DNA of 64,000 nt from an uncultured Roseobacter sp. (lineage in GTDB: Bacteria > Pseudomonadota > Alphaproteobacteria > Rhodobacterales > Rhodobacteraceae): contig NZ_CANLYL010000005.1 in NCBI RefSeq assembly GCF_947495275.1, forward strand, positions 186,001 through 250,000, written 5' to 3'. The position numbers were made by a program, and so were the translations under genes. Under the pieces are notes generated by a model that had not been told where the DNA came from, searched no databases, and worked only from the letters and a program-made list of their open reading frames with translations. This document shows, one piece after another, positions 1-11,912 of this stretch (its first letter is position 1; each line of letters starts with the position of its first letter).

Positions 1-1
1 T

Positions 2-1522
2 GACGACAGGCAGCGCGCGGCGTCTTTCAGCGCTCAGCTTGGTGATATGCTCTTTGATTATTCGAAAACCAATATCGATGACGACACGCGCGCAGCTCTC
101 TTTGACCTCGTTGACGCAGCTGACGTTGCCACAAAGCGGGATGCCATGTTTGCGGGTGAGCCCATAAACGACACCGAAGGGCGCGCTGTTTTGCATACGG
201 CTTTGCGTAATCTTGATGGCGGTCCGGTCTTGGTTGATGGTGCGGATGTCATGCCCGGGGTGCGCGATACACTGGCTCGGATGCGGGCCTATGCCGAAGA
301 CGTCCGCAGCAGTGACATCACCGATGTTGTCAACATCGGCATAGGCGGCTCTGATCTGGGACCGGCGATGGCCGTGCAGGCGCTGTCGCCCTATCACGAT
401 GGCCCGCGCTGTCATTTTGTTTCCAACGTGGATGGCGCGCATATCGCGGATACGCTGCGCGGGCTGGATGCGAAAACCACGCTGGTGATTGTCGCGTCAA
501 AGACCTTTACAACCATCGAAACCATGACAAATGCGCGCACGGCCAAGGCCTGGATGCAAGACCATGGGGGTGATCCCACCGCGCAATTTGCCGCCCTCAG
601 CACGGCGGAAGATAAAACGCGGGATTTCGGCATTCCATCCGAGCGCGTCTTCGGGTTCGAGGACTGGGTCGGCGGGCGGTATTCCATGTGGGGGCCCATA
701 GGCCTGTCGCTCATGATCGCTATCGGTGCCAAGGGGTTTGACGCCTTCTTGCGCGGAGGGCAGGCCATGGACAGCCATTTCCGCCAAGCGGAGTGGTCAG
801 AAAACCTGCCTGTGTTGCTGTCGCTCGTTGGTATTTGGCATGCACAGGTCTGCGGCTATGCCAGCCGCGCCGTTTTGCCCTATGATCAGAGGCTTGCGCG
901 CCTGCCGGACTATTTCCAGCAATTGGAAATGGAATCGAACGGCAAGGGGGTGCAGATGGATGGCGCCCCCGTCGAGGTCGATAGTGGCCCCATTGTCTGG
1001 GGTGCTGCGGGGACCAACGGGCAGCACGCATTCTATCAGTTGATCCATCAGGGCACACGGGTGATCCCCTGCGAGTTCATGATTGCAGCCGAAGGTCATG
1101 AGCCGGAATTGAAACATCATCATCAACTGCTGATTGCCAATTGCCTGGCGCAATCCGAAGCCCTGATGCGCGGGCGATCCCTTGAAGAGGCCCGCGCGAA
1201 AATGCAGGCGGCGGGGTTCGAAGGAAAAGAGCTTGAACGACAAGCCCGCCACAGGGTTTTCAAGGGTAACAGGCCGTCTGTCACCCTGGCCTATCCGACG
1301 CTTGATCCGTTTACGCTGGGCCAGATCATCGCGCTCTATGAGCACCGCGTGTTTGTCGAAGGCGTCATTCTGGGCATCAACTCTTTTGATCAATGGGGCG
1401 TTGAACTGGGCAAGGAACTGGCGACCTCTTTGCAACCGGTTGTGGAAGGGGAAAAAGAGGCGTCGGGCAAGGACGGTTCAACCGTTGCTCTGGTTGATTT
1501 TATTCACAAGCATCAGGCATAG
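2..1522 (+). CDS. pgi: Glucose-6-phosphate isomerase (5' end outside window)
   Basis: Interconverts glucose-6-phosphate and fructose-6-phosphate in the cytoplasm. The frame is open to the left edge: codons before the first ATG at 47 read [15 protein letters not shown] and run into [10 protein letters not shown], which fits the conserved family N-terminus. The true start is therefore upstream and roughly 30-50 residues are missing; 506 are visible. Visible landmarks are the sugar-phosphate loop SKTFTTIET, the signature VGGRYSMWG, and the likely catalytic residues Glu in EMESNGKG, His in TNGQHAFYQ and Lys in [10 protein letters not shown]. The C-terminus is complete. It converges with the thioesterase gene 41 bp away, with no clear terminator between them. 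Identity is secure; only the start is unknown. Confidence 0.96.
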   Translation, partial: DDRQRAASFSAQLGDMLFDYSKTNIDDDTRAALFDLVDAADVATKRDAMFAGEPINDTEGRAVLHTALRNLDGGPVLVDGADVMPGVRDTLARMRAYAEDVRSSDITDVVNIGIGGSDLGPAMAVQALSPYHDGPRCHFVSNVDGAHIADTLRGLDAKTTLVIVASKTFTTIETMTNARTAKAWMQDHGGDPTAQFAALSTAEDKTRDFGIPSERVFGFEDWVGGRYSMWGPIGLSLMIAIGAKGFDAFLRGGQAMDSHFRQAEWSENLPVLLSLVGIWHAQVCGYASRAVLPYDQRLARLPDYFQQLEMESNGKGVQMDGAPVEVDSGPIVWGAAGTNGQHAFYQLIHQGTRVIPCEFMIAAEGHEPELKHHHQLLIANCLAQSEALMRGRSLEEARAKMQAAGFEGKELERQARHRVFKGNRPSVTLAYPTLDPFTLGQIIALYEHRVFVEGVILGINSFDQWGVELGKELATSLQPVVEGEKEASGKDGSTVALVDFIHKHQA

Positions 1523-1563
1523 GCGCTGAGAATCGCCGTCTGACCCGATGATCAACGCGCACC

Positions 1564-2046
1564 TTACTTTTCCTGTGTTGCCCCATCGACGGAGACGAAC
1601 CTGTCTTTGACAGCATCCGGGATCGGAAACCGGGCGGATGCGTCATGCGTCAGTAAGACGAGTACACAGTTAAAGCTCGCCCGCAGCGTACCTCCCGACC
1701 AAAGCGTCTGTGCCAGCGTGAAGGATGTATTGCGAAAGGCGGTACAGCCACATGTCACAACGTAGTCTTCATCCATGCGCATTTCCTGACGGTAATGGAT
1801 TTCGCCGGACCTGATGACAATCCTGGGGTCAGTGCCGCGGCCCATGTATCGCGAAATGCCCCATTCCTGCGTGTAGCGGATGCGCAGGCGCTCGAACCAA
1901 TGCATATAAACGGCGTTATTGACGTGATTGAGCACATCGAGTTCGGAGAACCGCACCTGATCGGCCATTGCCAGCGGGGCGGGCGGGGTGATGCCAAGGG
2001 CGCGCTGTGCGTCGGCGGACAAGGGTGTGTGGTACTGGAGGCTCAT
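1564..2046 (-). CDS. Acyl-CoA thioesterase, 4HBT hotdog family (YbgC/FcbC type)
   Basis: A 160-residue single-hotdog protein that should hydrolyse an acyl-CoA or aryl-CoA thioester in the cytoplasm. The family motif is seen as SELDVLNHVNNAVYMHWFE, where the Asp is the usual catalytic residue and HVNN lines the active site. The start at 2046 (MSLQYHTPLS) is chosen because a longer in-frame version would add 62 residues of non-family sequence running into the divergent gene. The gene is divergent from an acyl-CoA ligase with about 125 bp between starts, so the two may share control and act on the same acyl-CoA pool. The substrate cannot be read from sequence. Confidence 0.85.
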   Translation of the reverse strand: MSLQYHTPLSADAQRALGITPPAPLAMADQVRFSELDVLNHVNNAVYMHWFERLRIRYTQEWGISRYMGRGTDPRIVIRSGEIHYRQEMRMDEDYVVTCGCTAFRNTSFTLAQTLWSGGTLRASFNCVLVLLTHDASARFPIPDAVKDRFVSVDGATQEK

Positions 2047-2171
2047 GTCGTGGCCATACGTGTTGCGACCTGCTTTGCCAAGGCTTGCCAGAGCCGGTTT
2101 CCCTTGGCACCTTGGCATGACGTATATTTTCTCGAGAATTCTTGCACCTGACCGGTGGATCGGAGACGCCC

Positions 2172-3791
2172 ATGCTTGGCCAGATGATGACAGCGCCCTT
2201 GTTGATTTCTTCGCTTGTCGACCACGCCGCACGCTATCACGGCCAAACGGAAATCGTCTCGGTGAACACAGGGGGCGGCACGGAAACGGTCAGTTGGGGC
2301 AGCGTCGCCCGGAACGCCAAAGCACTCGCCTCCGCGCTGACCGGTCTGGGGCTCTCGAAGCAAGCCCGGTGCGCCACCATCGCCTGGAACAATCGACGCC
2401 ACCTTGAGATCTATTTCGGGGTCTCGGGCGGTGGCTTTGTCTGCCACACGATCAACCCACGCCTGTTCCCCGAACAATTGGTCTACATCATCAATCACGC
2501 AGAGGATGAGGTGCTGTTCATAGACGCAACTTTCGTGCCTCTGGTGGCGGCAATCCGCGATCAGCTTACCTCGCTGAAACACATCGTTCTGCTGGAGGCG
2601 CGCGCAGATGAAGCCGCCAAGACATTGCCTGACATCATCGCCTATGATGATCTGATTGCCAGCGGTGATGACAGATTTGAATGGCCACAATTTGATGAGC
2701 TGACAGCGTCCAGCCTGTGCTACACCTCCGGCACTACCGGCAACCCCAAGGGCGTGCTCTTTTCACACCGCTCCACAGTGCTGCATAGTTTCGCCTGTAA
2801 TCTTGCCGACAGCATCGGGTTTTCGGCGATGGATGTTGTATTGCCGGTGGTGCCGATGTTTCACGTCAATGCCTGGGGCTCCCCTTACGCCTGCGCCATG
2901 GTGGGGGCGCGCATGGTTTTACCGGGTCCGGGGCTTGATGGCCCCTCTCTTGTGGCCCTGATTGATCGGCACAAAGTCAACATCGCGCTGGGGGTTCCAA
3001 CGATCTGGATGGGGCTTCTGGGTGAAGCTGAGAAGGCCGGTAGCTCGCTGGAAAGCCTTAGGAAAACGGTTGTCGGCGGATCCGCTTGTCCACCCTCGAT
3101 GATCAAAGCGTTTCGAGACCGTTACGGCGTGGAAACCCTTCATGCCTGGGGCATGACGGAGATGTCCCCGATTGGCAGTGTAAACCAACCGCTGGCCAAG
3201 CATCTGGACCTGGAACTCGACGCACTGCATCGGCTGCGGGAAAATCAGGGCAGGCCGCCCTGGGGCGTAGAGCTTGCGATTGTCGATGATCAGGGAAACC
3301 CATTGCCACATGATGGCAAAACGCAGGGCGAGCTGTTGGTTCGCGGTCATTTCATCCTTGATGCTTATTTCCGCACGTCCAGCGAGGAGACTTTGCAGAA
3401 TGGTTGGTTCAACACCGGTGACGTGGCCACGTTGGACCCCGACGGCTATCTGACGATCTGTGACCGCTCCAAGGACATCATCAAATCGGGCGGCGAATGG
3501 ATTAGTTCGGTGGAACTGGAGAACATCGCCATTGCGCATCCGGATTTATCCGATGCTGCTGTCATCGGCGCACGTCATCCCAAATGGGACGAGCGACCCG
3601 TGCTGGTCGCCGTGAAAGCCGAAGGTCGAAATCCAACATCCGACGAGCTTCTGACTATTTTTGACGGCAAAATCGCCAAATGGCAGACGCCGGATGCAGT
3701 GGTCTTTGTCGATGCCTTGCCTCGCAACGCCACGGGCAAGGTTCTCAAGCGTGACTTGCGGGACACGTTCGCGAACATCTTGATGCAATAA
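2172..3791 (+). CDS. Acyl-CoA synthetase (AMP-forming), DmdB-like
   Basis: A 539-residue ANL-superfamily ligase that activates a carboxylic acid to its acyl-CoA through an acyl-adenylate. Motifs in order are [18 protein letters not shown] (P-loop), [37 protein letters not shown] (hinge) and the C-terminal catalytic Lys in [12 protein letters not shown]. The N-terminus [19 protein letters not shown] closely recalls roseobacterial DmdB, the 3-methylmercaptopropionate-CoA ligase of DMSP demethylation, so DmdB or a medium-chain fatty acid ligase are the leading options. The start at 2172 follows a GGAG site about eight bases upstream; an ATG-like start 30 bp further left has weaker support. Substrate is inference; the enzyme class is secure. 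Confidence 0.88.
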   Translation: MLGQMMTAPLLISSLVDHAARYHGQTEIVSVNTGGGTETVSWGSVARNAKALASALTGLGLSKQARCATIAWNNRRHLEIYFGVSGGGFVCHTINPRLFPEQLVYIINHAEDEVLFIDATFVPLVAAIRDQLTSLKHIVLLEARADEAAKTLPDIIAYDDLIASGDDRFEWPQFDELTASSLCYTSGTTGNPKGVLFSHRSTVLHSFACNLADSIGFSAMDVVLPVVPMFHVNAWGSPYACAMVGARMVLPGPGLDGPSLVALIDRHKVNIALGVPTIWMGLLGEAEKAGSSLESLRKTVVGGSACPPSMIKAFRDRYGVETLHAWGMTEMSPIGSVNQPLAKHLDLELDALHRLRENQGRPPWGVELAIVDDQGNPLPHDGKTQGELLVRGHFILDAYFRTSSEETLQNGWFNTGDVATLDPDGYLTICDRSKDIIKSGGEWISSVELENIAIAHPDLSDAAVIGARHPKWDERPVLVAVKAEGRNPTSDELLTIFDGKIAKWQTPDAVVFVDALPRNATGKVLKRDLRDTFANILMQ

Positions 3792-3909
3792 GCCTCTGTT
3801 AACGCTTATCCCGCAGACTTGAGCAAGAAAGTGTGCAACCTAAAGGTAACTGATGCGTCTCAGTGCTCTTGTTGCGTGCAGAGCCTCTAACCCTTGCCGG
3901 AGTTCCGCC

Positions 3910-4353
3910 ATGAAACTGTCTGCGATGATCCTCGCTGCTCTTCTTCCCACCACAGCACTCGCCGGACCTGATCGCCTGTCGATCTTGCTGGGGTCCGAAC
4001 ATGTAAATTCCACCGAGGATTTTCAGGAATTCAATCCCGGTGTTTTTCTAACCTGGGAGCAGGAGACCTTCGACTATAGCGTGGGTGCGTTTTACAACAG
4101 CTACGAAGATGTCTCGGTGATTGCCTCTATCGGGTATGATGTAGAGATTGCGCGGGAATTTGAGGTTGGCGTTTTTGCCGGTGTGGCACTGTACCCGGGC
4201 GAAGGAGATCGGTTCAGCCATGCGATTGGTGACCTTGTCCCGCTTGCCGGTTTGCAGGCGCGGTACAGAAACTTTTTCACTCAGCTGATTCCGACCAACG
4301 CCGATTCTGTCGATGCCGTGATCACCTTCGGGCTGACGTTCGAGCTGAACTGA
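3910..4353 (+). CDS. Exported beta-rich protein, probable outer-membrane barrel, unknown function
   Basis: A 147-residue protein with a clear signal peptide (MKLSAMILAALLPTTALA, cut before GPDRL). The mature part alternates hydrophobic and polar residues in short strands (VFLTWEQETFDYSVGAFYN, EFEVGVFAGVALYP) and ends in FGLTFELN, a pattern typical of small outer-membrane beta barrels, although the last residue is Asn rather than Phe. The start at 3910 is preferred over one 57 bp upstream because only this one puts the signal peptide at the N-terminus. It stands alone between the acyl-CoA ligase and tRNA-Gly. I do not recognise a named family and assign no activity. Confidence 0.7.
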   Translation: MKLSAMILAALLPTTALAGPDRLSILLGSEHVNSTEDFQEFNPGVFLTWEQETFDYSVGAFYNSYEDVSVIASIGYDVEIAREFEVGVFAGVALYPGEGDRFSHAIGDLVPLAGLQARYRNFFTQLIPTNADSVDAVITFGLTFELN

Positions 4354-4370
4354 CGAACCGGGACAGAAGT

Positions 4371-4444
4371 TGGAGCGGGTAGCGGGAATCGAACCCGCAA
4401 TGTAAGCTTGGGAAGCTCGCGTGATACCTTTTCACCATACCCGC
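4371..4444 (-). tRNA. tRNA-Gly (anticodon CCC)
   Basis: Read on the minus strand this is a 74-nt cloverleaf: acceptor arms GCGGGTA/TACCCGC, D arm GTGA/TCAC, anticodon loop TTCCCAA with anticodon CCC, T arm GCGGG-TTCGATT-CCCGC, and an encoded 3' TCCA. It resembles E. coli glyU. The anticodon stem is imperfect at its outer end (one mismatch and one G-U pair), but the invariant positions are present. It reads GGG codons. Confidence 0.93.
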
Positions 4445-4489
4445 GCTCGCGTTTTGGATATTGATTTCGCGTCATAGCGTCAAGGACGA

Positions 4490-5341
4490 TCACGCTGCCT
4501 TGCAATGCGCCTGGAAAAAATTGATCTCGGCTGGAATGCGCACGCCTTGAGACGACGCAAATGGTTCGAAAGCGGTTTCAAGACGTGCTGCAACGGCCGC
4601 GAAATCTCCATCTGTTCCGTTAAAATGCGACAGGGTGCGCGCGGCCGGACCAATGCTAATCGCCAGGGCGGCCACTTCTGCGGGTGTGCCGTGTGGCGTC
4701 AGGTACATGTCAACCGTTTCCGCTGCGATCCGCTCAAAACCGGCGTTAGCAAGAATTCGGACCACGACATCCACATTGCGCATGCTGAAAGGCCCTGGAG
4801 CGTCAGGATCCACCGGCGGGGGTGATCCGAGGTGAGCCTTTGCTGCCTGTGCTGCGCATGTGAACCACGGGTTGTTCGGAATTTGGCCCCAAGTCGCAAA
4901 AGTCACCTTGCCGTTATGTTTTAAGGCATTGTGTATGTTCGCAAAAGCGGCAGTGGGATCAGCAAAGAACATCACGCCGAAACGGGAAACCATCTGATCG
5001 AACTTTCCTTGCTCAAAAGGGTGTTCAGCAACATCGGCCATCAGAAAATCGACATTGGCGGCACCGGCGGAACGATCCCGCGCCCGTTCCAGCATCGTTG
5101 GGGAAATATCTGCCCCAAGCACGAATCCAGACGGTCCGACCCCTTTTGCGGCATGCAAGGTGCTGGCGCCGGTGCCGCATCCAACATCCAGAACCTTGTC
5201 GCCCGGGTGCAGGTCTGCGCGGTCCAGCGTTCCATCCAGAACCGACTGGAAAAGCGCGTCGAGGGCTGCTTGTTGCGCAACCCATTTCAGACCCGCATCC
5301 GTTGTCCAGAATTCCGCCTGATCGGAGTTGCCGGCGTTCAC
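4490..5341 (-). CDS. Class I SAM-dependent methyltransferase
   Basis: A 283-residue methyltransferase with a Rossmann core: motif I VLDVGCGTGAST near residues 50-61, the acidic end of strand 2 in GADISPTMLERAR, and VSRFGVMFFADP at motif III-IV. The start codon overlaps the stop of the upstream ferredoxin-ASKHA gene by four bases (ATGA), so the two are translationally coupled and probably work in one pathway. The C-terminal third has no motif I recognise, so the methyl acceptor (small molecule, quinone, lipid or protein) is unknown. The fold is certain, the role is not. Confidence 0.85.
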   Translation of the reverse strand: MNAGNSDQAEFWTTDAGLKWVAQQAALDALFQSVLDGTLDRADLHPGDKVLDVGCGTGASTLHAAKGVGPSGFVLGADISPTMLERARDRSAGAANVDFLMADVAEHPFEQGKFDQMVSRFGVMFFADPTAAFANIHNALKHNGKVTFATWGQIPNNPWFTCAAQAAKAHLGSPPPVDPDAPGPFSMRNVDVVVRILANAGFERIAAETVDMYLTPHGTPAEVAALAISIGPAARTLSHFNGTDGDFAAVAARLETAFEPFASSQGVRIPAEINFFQAHCKAA

Positions 5342-7389
5342 GCGCGACGTCTCCTGCGCCGTCCACCGCCCGAGCCATCATTGGCACCGCCGCCTCCGGT
5401 GTTGAAAGTGGCCGTCGGCAGGGTGACGATGGAATTGAGGATGGGGAAGGGCTCGACCGCGTTTGGAATGGCGGAGGCGTTGACAAAATGCTCCTGAAAC
5501 CGCGGCTCGATGGCGGTCTCGACCTTGTGGATTGCCCGCACCGTAGCCTCGATTTCAGCGCGCGCAGCAGTGTTGAGCAAGGCAATGCGCGCGCCTGTCC
5601 CGGCGGCATTCCCGGCGGAGGTCACCTTGTTGAGCGGCGCATCCGGGATCATCCCCAGAACCATGGCATGTTTGGGGGAGATATGTGCGCCGAACGCGCC
5701 AGCCAGCACGACACGGTCCACATTGTCGACGCCGAATTTATCCATCAGAAGACGTGCACCGGAGTATAGCGCGGCTTTTGCCATCTGGATTTCGCGGATG
5801 TCGCGGTTGGTGATGGTGATCAGGGGGCCACCTTGGGCGGTGCCGTCGTAGACGAGGTAGGAGTTTGTGCGCCCGTCCTGAAAGCAACGATCAGAACCCG
5901 TCTGCTCCGCTGAGCCAATCAGGCCAGGTGCATCCACGATCCCGTTCAGACGCATCTCGGCCACCATTTCGATGATGCCGGAGCCACAGATACCGGTGAC
6001 GCCGGTGACAGCGATCATCTCTTCAAAACCCTCTTCATCCGACCACAGATCCGATCCGATGACCTTGAAACGCGGGGCCTTGGTTGCGGGGTCAATCTCT
6101 ACCCGTTCAATGGCACCGGGGGCAGCCCGTTGGCCGGAGCTGATCTGCGCGCCCTCAAAGGCGGGCCCGGTGGGTGAGGAACAGGCCAGAACCCTATCCT
6201 TGTTGCCCAGCAGGATTTCCGCATTGGTGCCCACATCGACCACCAGAACGAGATCGTCGGATTTATCGGGGGCTTCGGACAGGGCCACCGCTGCCGCATC
6301 GGCACCCACGTGGCCCGCAATGCAAGGCAGCAGGTAAATGCGGGCGGAGGGGTGAATGTTCAGTTCCAGATCATCCGCCCGCAGACGCAGGGCGTTGTTT
6401 GTCGCCAGCGCAAAGGGGGCTTGACCCAGTTCAAAGGGATCGATGCCCAAAAGCAGGTGATGCATGACCGGATTACAGACAAAAACCGCATCGACAATCA
6501 GGGTTTTGTCGATGCCTGCTTCGGTTGCGATCTGGGTGAACAATGCGTTCATGCCCTCCCGCACGGCGCGCGTCATTTCCTCGGCACCCTTGGGGTTCAT
6601 CATGGAATAGGACACGCGGCTCATCAGGTCTTCGCCAAAGCGGATTTGCGGGTTCATCACGCCAGAGGAGGCCAGAACCGTGCCGGTTTGCAGATCACAA
6701 AGGTGCGCTGCAATGGTGGTGGAACCGAGATCGACCGCGAGACCGTAAACCGTCCCGTCATAGTACCCGGGCCAGATGTTCATGATGCGGGGTTTGTTCT
6801 CCTGATCGCCCAGATGCACGGCAACCGTGACCTTCCAATCGCCCTTGCGCAGGATGGGTTGCATCATTTGCAGAATGTGCAGATCGGCGGTGACGCCGTG
6901 AAGGTCCCATTGGTCCTGCAAGGCATCGCGCAACCGCTCCAGATCACCTGAGGGGTCGTGCATGTCCGGCTCGGCCACTTCGATGTAATAGAGCTTGGTG
7001 GAGGGATCGAGGATGATTTCACGCGCTTCGGCACGTTTGCGCACCACCTGTTTATGCACCTGGCTTTCGGGGGGCACATCAATGACCACATCGCCCTGCA
7101 CGGTTGCCTGACAGCCGAGACGGCGGCCCTCTTTCAGCCCGCGTTTGTCCTGATAGCGCTGCTCGACCTTGTTCCAGTCCGACAGAGCATCTTTGGCAAC
7201 CGTTACGCCGTGTTTGGAGAATTCGCCGTAGCTGGGGGTAATCTGGCATTTCGAACAAATGCCGCGCCCGCCACAGACCGAATCGAGATCGACCCCCAAT
7301 TGCCGCGCGGCGGTCAGGATCGGCGTGCCCACGGGAAAACGGCCGCGTTTGCCGGAGGGCGTAAACACCACCAAAGGATCAGTCGTCAT
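5338..7389 (-). CDS. Ferredoxin-ASKHA protein (RamA/RACo-like corrinoid reductive activase family, DUF4445)
   Basis: A 683-residue protein. The N-terminal 90 residues are a plant-type [2Fe-2S] ferredoxin domain (DSVCGGRGICSKCQITPS, with a fourth Cys in GCQATVQGDV). The rest is an ASKHA ATPase-like domain with LAVDLGSTTIAAHL, VLVVDVGTNAEILLGN and VVLAGAFGAHIS. Characterised relatives reduce inactive Co(II) corrinoid proteins to Co(I) for methyl transfer in methylamine, betaine or CoFeSP systems. No corrinoid protein is visible here; the coupled downstream gene is a SAM methyltransferase. The C-terminus ends in a glycine-rich stretch and a run of six arginines, which is odd for a cytoplasmic redox activator. 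Confidence 0.85.
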   Translation of the reverse strand: MTTDPLVVFTPSGKRGRFPVGTPILTAARQLGVDLDSVCGGRGICSKCQITPSYGEFSKHGVTVAKDALSDWNKVEQRYQDKRGLKEGRRLGCQATVQGDVVIDVPPESQVHKQVVRKRAEAREIILDPSTKLYYIEVAEPDMHDPSGDLERLRDALQDQWDLHGVTADLHILQMMQPILRKGDWKVTVAVHLGDQENKPRIMNIWPGYYDGTVYGLAVDLGSTTIAAHLCDLQTGTVLASSGVMNPQIRFGEDLMSRVSYSMMNPKGAEEMTRAVREGMNALFTQIATEAGIDKTLIVDAVFVCNPVMHHLLLGIDPFELGQAPFALATNNALRLRADDLELNIHPSARIYLLPCIAGHVGADAAAVALSEAPDKSDDLVLVVDVGTNAEILLGNKDRVLACSSPTGPAFEGAQISSGQRAAPGAIERVEIDPATKAPRFKVIGSDLWSDEEGFEEMIAVTGVTGICGSGIIEMVAEMRLNGIVDAPGLIGSAEQTGSDRCFQDGRTNSYLVYDGTAQGGPLITITNRDIREIQMAKAALYSGARLLMDKFGVDNVDRVVLAGAFGAHISPKHAMVLGMIPDAPLNKVTSAGNAAGTGARIALLNTAARAEIEATVRAIHKVETAIEPRFQEHFVNASAIPNAVEPFPILNSIVTLPTATFNTGGGGANDGSGGGRRRRRRA

Positions 7390-7466
7390 GGATGAGGTAC
7401 CTGTATCACTGCGTTACCCGTAGCATAGCGATGATGGCTCGGAGCGAAAGCCAATCCACGTCACAT

Positions 7467-7486
7467 CATGCCGCAGGGGCGGCATG
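7467..7486 (-). terminator. Perfect stem-loop between ureohydrolase and ferredoxin-ASKHA genes
   Basis: CATGCCGC and GCGGCATG form an 8-bp perfect stem with a 4-nt AGGG loop, just after the stop of the ureohydrolase gene on the minus strand. No U-run follows on either strand, so it may be a Rho-assisted end, an RNA-processing site or a 3'-stabilising hairpin rather than a strong intrinsic terminator. Confidence 0.4.
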
Positions 7487-7495
7487 GATGGCGTG

Positions 7496-10074
<2,579 letters not shown>

Positions 10075-10080
10075 TAGCGA

Positions 10081-10111
10081 ATTCGCGGGGCGCAGCCCGC
10101 ATTTTGCGAAT
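10081..10111 (+). terminator. Possible weak terminator after guaB
   Basis: ATTCGC and GCGAAT can pair around an inner GCGGG/CCCGC stem, and ATTTTG lies between the two. The U-run is short and the two stems partly compete, so termination here is only a suggestion from position and symmetry. Confidence 0.3.
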
Positions 10112-10271
10112 ATCCGGCCTTGAAATCGGATGTGGGTATTGCTGACTGAGCGGGAAAAGCTTTGCAGAAAATTGGTAAAGCTCAGAGCAGGGCTTGAATT
10201 GATGCGTCGAAAAAGCAACGTCGTTGATGGCGGCTCTATGACACGAAACGGATGATGGCGGCACAAGCGTT

Positions 10272-11441
10272 ATGACACCGGCGGCCCGCATAAGCGCGGC
10301 AATTCACTTGATGGATCGTATTCAGGCGGGCGAACTGGCGGACCGTGCCTTGGCAGACTGGGGACGCAAGAACCGTTACGCCGGTTCAAAGGACCGGGCT
10401 GCGATTGGAGACATTGTCTTTGAGGTACTGCGGAGAAAACAAAGCCTTGCCGCACTTGGTGCAGGCGAGACGGGACAGGCACTCTTGCTCGGCTACGTGC
10501 GTGCAAATGGCCAAGATCCTGAAACCGTCTTCGGCGTGGATCGGTACGCACCACCAGAGTTGACGGACGTTGAGCGCGCCTCGGCAGGGTCCGTTGAAGC
10601 CCATGACGGCGAAGGTGCCGACTTTCCCGACTGGCTTTGGCCCGATCTGGCGCGTTCTCATGGGGAGCAAGCGCAGGCGATTGCGCAGGCCATGCGAAAC
10701 CGGGCGCCTGTCCACCTTCGGGTAAACCTTGCAAAATTGAGCCGCGAGAAGGCAATCGCCTCACTTGCCCAAGAGGGAATAGTCGGCGAGCCCCATGCGT
10801 TGTCTTTATCGGCCGTAGAGGTCTTGGAAGGATCGCGAAAAATTCGAAACTCAAAGCCCTACCTGAACGGAGAAGTCGAATTGCAGGACGCGTCCTCGCA
10901 GGCGGTCGCCGACCTGGTCCCGCTCAAGCAGGGCGAGAGATTACTCGATTTTTGTGCAGGCGCGGGTGGCAAGGTGCTGGCGGTGGCCGGACGCATTGCG
11001 GGAGATTTTCTCGCCCATGATGTCGACCCGCGCAGAATGAAAGACCTGCCCGTCAGGGCTTCCCGGGCCGGCGTGTCCGTCAAACAAGTTTCGCTCAAGG
11101 ATGCGCAACAGGGACCGCAATTCGATACGGTTCTGGTCGACGCCCCCTGCTCGGGCAGCGGTTCGTGGCGTCGCGACCCCCAAGGGAAATGGTTGCTGAC
11201 ACCCGAGAAGCTCGGTCACGTTGTGGACCTGCAAAAGGAAATCCTTGATCAGGCGGCCAAACTAGTCCAGCCACAGGGTCATCTTGTGTATGCGACATGC
11301 TCGTTGCTGGAGTGCGAGAACGCATTTCAAATAAAAGAGTTCCTGAGCCGTAGCACCACATTTTCGGTTACGGTCGAGCGACATTTTACGCCTCTGTCGG
11401 GTGGTGATGGATTTTACTGTGCTGTCTTGCGCAGAGATTGA
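10272..11441 (+). CDS. RsmB/NOP-family RNA (cytosine-5) methyltransferase
   Basis: A 389-residue SAM-dependent enzyme predicted to methylate a cytosine C5, most likely in 16S rRNA. It has an N-terminal NusB-like helical region (residues 1-100), then the catalytic domain: motif I LLDFCAGAGGKVLAVAG, motif IV VLVDAPCSGSGSWRRDP with Cys293, and motif VI VYATCSLLECEN with Cys343. The two Cys are the pair used for covalent catalysis and product release in this family. It lies 197 bp after guaB in the same direction and probably has its own promoter. Which base it methylates cannot be told from sequence. Confidence 0.88.
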   Translation: MTPAARISAAIHLMDRIQAGELADRALADWGRKNRYAGSKDRAAIGDIVFEVLRRKQSLAALGAGETGQALLLGYVRANGQDPETVFGVDRYAPPELTDVERASAGSVEAHDGEGADFPDWLWPDLARSHGEQAQAIAQAMRNRAPVHLRVNLAKLSREKAIASLAQEGIVGEPHALSLSAVEVLEGSRKIRNSKPYLNGEVELQDASSQAVADLVPLKQGERLLDFCAGAGGKVLAVAGRIAGDFLAHDVDPRRMKDLPVRASRAGVSVKQVSLKDAQQGPQFDTVLVDAPCSGSGSWRRDPQGKWLLTPEKLGHVVDLQKEILDQAAKLVQPQGHLVYATCSLLECENAFQIKEFLSRSTTFSVTVERHFTPLSGGDGFYCAVLRRD

Positions 11442-11524
11442 AGGCCGATGGCAAACCGATCATTCACCGACACTTTCTGACGGGCAATTACATGTTTTCA
11501 AGCGAAGCAGATTGTGGTTCCCGG

Positions 11525-11761
11525 CTATAGAATGGGCCAATGGATCGTATAGTTTTCAGCGTCGTGGCATTTGACCTTTGATTTTAAGCAGTAGAACGTT
11601 TTACGCGTCCACGTATTGCAGCCGAAGCGGCTGGCCTCATCTAATGGTTGGTTTGCGCAACTTGTTGGCTTTTCAAATCGGAAAACGAACACCACATCGC
11701 GGGCTTTTTTGAGCGGCTGCCAGTCAGATTTGTAAGTTGCAACACAGGTTTGCGGTAACAT
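11525..11761 (-). CDS. Doubtful small Cys-rich reading frame
   Basis: 78 codons starting MLPQTCVATYKSDWQPL, with five Cys, many aromatic residues and no signal peptide from this ATG. The frame continues upstream for 13 codons to a TAA, through CTLWHPSSP, without a good start. This could be a genuine small protein, the remains of a longer exported protein, or chance. There is no visible ribosome-binding site and no family resemblance I recognise. It is listed because nothing else explains the region and its composition is protein-like. Confidence 0.22.
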   Translation of the reverse strand: MLPQTCVATYKSDWQPLKKARDVVFVFRFEKPTSCANQPLDEASRFGCNTWTRKTFYCLKSKVKCHDAENYTIHWPIL

Positions 11762-11845
11762 TGGCGATGACGGGTGCCATAGAGTACACTTGACGCGAGT
11801 TTAATGCTCGGCATACTCAACTTGAACGGGCATTGCCTGACGTGG

Positions 11846-11861
11846 TTAAGCCAAGATTAAC
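11846..11861 (+). promoter_or_regulatory. CtrA-type binding site upstream of cckA
   Basis: TTAA-GCCAAGA-TTAAC matches the full alphaproteobacterial CtrA consensus TTAA-N7-TTAAC at every defined position. It lies 51 bp before the cckA start, in promoter range. CckA controls CtrA phosphorylation, so this would be a feedback loop. Binding is inferred, not shown. Confidence 0.6.
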
Positions 11862-11912
11862 TCATCAGGCGTGTTAATGCTGAAGCGATTCGAAACTTCT
11901 GGGAGCTAGATT

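Larger units (their letters stand above)
11442..11912. other. Intergenic region before cckA
   Basis: 471 bp with no convincing gene. It holds a doubtful 78-codon minus-strand reading frame (11525-11761), then the cckA promoter region with a perfect CtrA-type box (11846-11861). A GGGAG ribosome-binding site lies just before the TTG start of cckA. No terminator was recognised after the RsmB-like gene. Confidence 0.6.

Noticed and set aside
2047..2232. A 62-residue N-terminal extension of the thioesterase.
   Set aside because: It has no family similarity and would overlap the divergent ligase gene; the start at 2046 matches the family length.
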